7,789 bases of DNA from Bacteroidales bacterium (GTDB lineage: Bacteria > Bacteroidota > Bacteroidia > Bacteroidales > UBA7960), in contig SKNE01000255.1 in the NCBI GenBank assembly GCA_007120675.1, positions 1 to 7,789 on the forward strand, in the 5' to 3' direction. Below are positions 7,124-7,789 of this stretch, piece by piece. Under the pieces are notes generated by a model, which ran no database searches, was not told where the DNA came from, and was given only the letters and a program-made list of their open reading frames with translations. Each line of letters begins with the position of its first letter. Positions within the stretch are counted from its first letter, which is position 1. Made by a program: the position numbers and the translations under genes.

Positions 7124-7222
7124 ATTGAGGGATGGTTTTTCTTTATCAATTTTTGTGCCAATAATGTTTTTTGAGGAAAAATATCCTGTTCGCTTCAAAT
7201 AATACAGGGGATTGGCAAAAAT

Positions 7223-7256
7223 AAAAAAACCACAAAAACCCGTGCGGTTTTTGTGG
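7223..7256 (-). terminator. Rho-independent terminator (minus strand)
   Basis: Perfect 11-bp arms CCACAAAAACC (7230-7240) and GGTTTTTGTGG (7246-7256) enclose a 5-base loop. Read on the minus strand the hairpin is followed directly by seven T (7223-7229), the standard intrinsic terminator form. It would stop transcripts from the minus-strand gene ending at 7536, about 280 bases downstream of that stop codon. It thus insulates the efflux operon, which must have its own promoter between here and 7002. Confidence 0.85.
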
Positions 7257-7294
7257 CGATATTGTCAGGAGGGGAGTTTTTGCCGGGATTGACC

Positions 7295-7440
7295 GGATCT
7301 GGACACCGTTTGTCCGCTGGCGAACGGATGGCCGCAGGGAAACTGGTGGCGCAGGGGAGCTGGTGCCGCAGGGGTCACCCGGACCCAGGGTGGTCAACGC
7401 CAGGTATGCCCCGCGGGGTGCAGGGTTTCGTCGCAGGAGG
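7295..7440. repeat. Decayed 17-18 bp periodic array related to the left-hand array
   Basis: The core C(A/T)GG recurs on the plus strand at 7299, 7317, 7335, 7352, 7369 and 7386, with spacings of 18, 18, 17, 17 and 17. Irregular copies follow at 7401, 7421 and 7434. The period equals that of the array at 89-312. One unit, CTGGCGAACGG (7317-7327), differs from CTGGCAACGG (285-294) by a single inserted base. An 18-bp near repeat, GCAGGGGTCACCCGGACC (7368-7385), recurs at 7483-7500 with one change. Units are more diverged than in the first array. The stretch lies between the stop at 7536 and the terminator, so it is probably transcribed as a 3' untranslated region. I see no convincing protein in it. 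Confidence 0.6.
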
Positions 7441-7535
7441 CTGCCACGGGGGTTGTCTCGGAGGGCAGTGAACGGGTCCACGGCAGGGGTCACCCTGACC
7501 AGCCAGCCCGGCTAGCCGCCGGAATTGGTGATCTC

Positions 7536-7789
7536 CTATGTCAGTTGATAGTCGAAGTAGGGGTATTCATAGATGGACATCCGCGGCTCGGTTTCGCCGA
7601 TGGAGTAGACCCATATGCTTTGGTATTCGTTTTTGTCTTCGCCCATCCACTCCAGCTGTTCCAGGTACTCGCTGATCGATTTGGACTCGATGATCACGAA
7701 TTTCCCCAGCTTGTCGATCACCGGGCTGTGGCTGCGTGTATGGTCGTGGTCAAACTCCAGGATGCGTCGTCCGTCGTGGGTGATGCCGA
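7536..7789 (-). CDS. Unidentified protein, C-terminal part (runs off right edge)
   Basis: The minus-strand frame is open from the right edge to TAG at 7536-7538, giving 83 visible residues. The GTG at 7721 inside it need not be the start, because the frame continues upstream to the edge. Visible features are a His/Asp-rich stretch (EFDHDHTRSHS), a strand-like KFVIIES segment, an acidic helix-like SEYLEQLEWMGEDK and an aromatic end (YEYPYFDYQLT). No signal peptide or membrane segment appears in this part. I do not recognise the family. It is transcribed in the same direction as the efflux operon but is separated from it by a long untranslated tail and the terminator at 7223-7256, so it is probably a separate unit. 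Confidence 0.6.
   Translation of the reverse strand, partial: GITHDGRRILEFDHDHTRSHSPVIDKLGKFVIIESKSISEYLEQLEWMGEDKNEYQSIWVYSIGETEPRMSIYEYPYFDYQLT

Noticed and set aside
7253..7471. 72-codon plus-strand open frame over the second array
   Set aside because: It is Gly/Arg-rich translation of the repeats with no start context or conserved motif.
7146..7493. 115-codon minus-strand open frame in the right intergenic region
   Set aside because: It would be translated through the strong terminator and its T-tract, and it is Pro/Arg-rich in the repeat part and Phe/Lys-rich in the AT-rich part. It has no family-like features.
1..7789. Transposon or genomic-island boundaries
   Set aside because: No transposase, integrase, tRNA, terminal inverted repeats or target-site duplications were found. 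The arrays alone do not show mobility.

Overview
The window most likely comes from a member of the Bacteroidota with a fairly high-GC genome. This rests on the gene content (a TetR / TolC-like / lipoprotein adaptor / RND pump / small PII-like protein cluster) and on A-rich leaders with little or no Shine-Dalgarno sequence before most starts. No ribosomal or other marker gene is present, so the assignment is an inference.

Layout, left to right. The last 28 codons of an unidentified plus-strand gene end at 87. One base later a 13-unit tandem array of 17-18 bp repeats fills 89-312. Positions 353-7002 hold a five-gene minus-strand operon, transcribed right to left: TetR-family repressor (6373-7002), TolC-family outer-membrane factor (5019-6386), lipoprotein periplasmic adaptor (3920-4963), RND inner-membrane pump (699-3812) and a small PII-like protein (353-658). 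The 533 bp between 7003 and 7535 contain no convincing gene. They hold the probable operon control region with candidate TetR operator repeats (7003-7080), an inverted repeat (7098-7123), a strong intrinsic terminator on the minus strand (7223-7256), and a second, more decayed 17-18 bp periodic array (about 7295-7440, with related matches to 7500). A minus-strand gene of unknown function runs off the right edge (7536-7789).

How the genes work together. The repressor probably senses a toxic or amphipathic compound and releases the operon. Pump, adaptor and outer-membrane channel form a tripartite, proton-driven export machine spanning both membranes. The PII-like protein at the 3' end is the least understood member and is a candidate cytosolic modulator of the pump. 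The terminator isolates the operon from the upstream gene.

The most unusual points are the two related short-period arrays at both borders of the operon, a perfect hairpin whose loop holds the adaptor stop codon, and the linkage of a PII-like protein to the RND pump. No mobile element, CRISPR array, tRNA or rRNA was seen.
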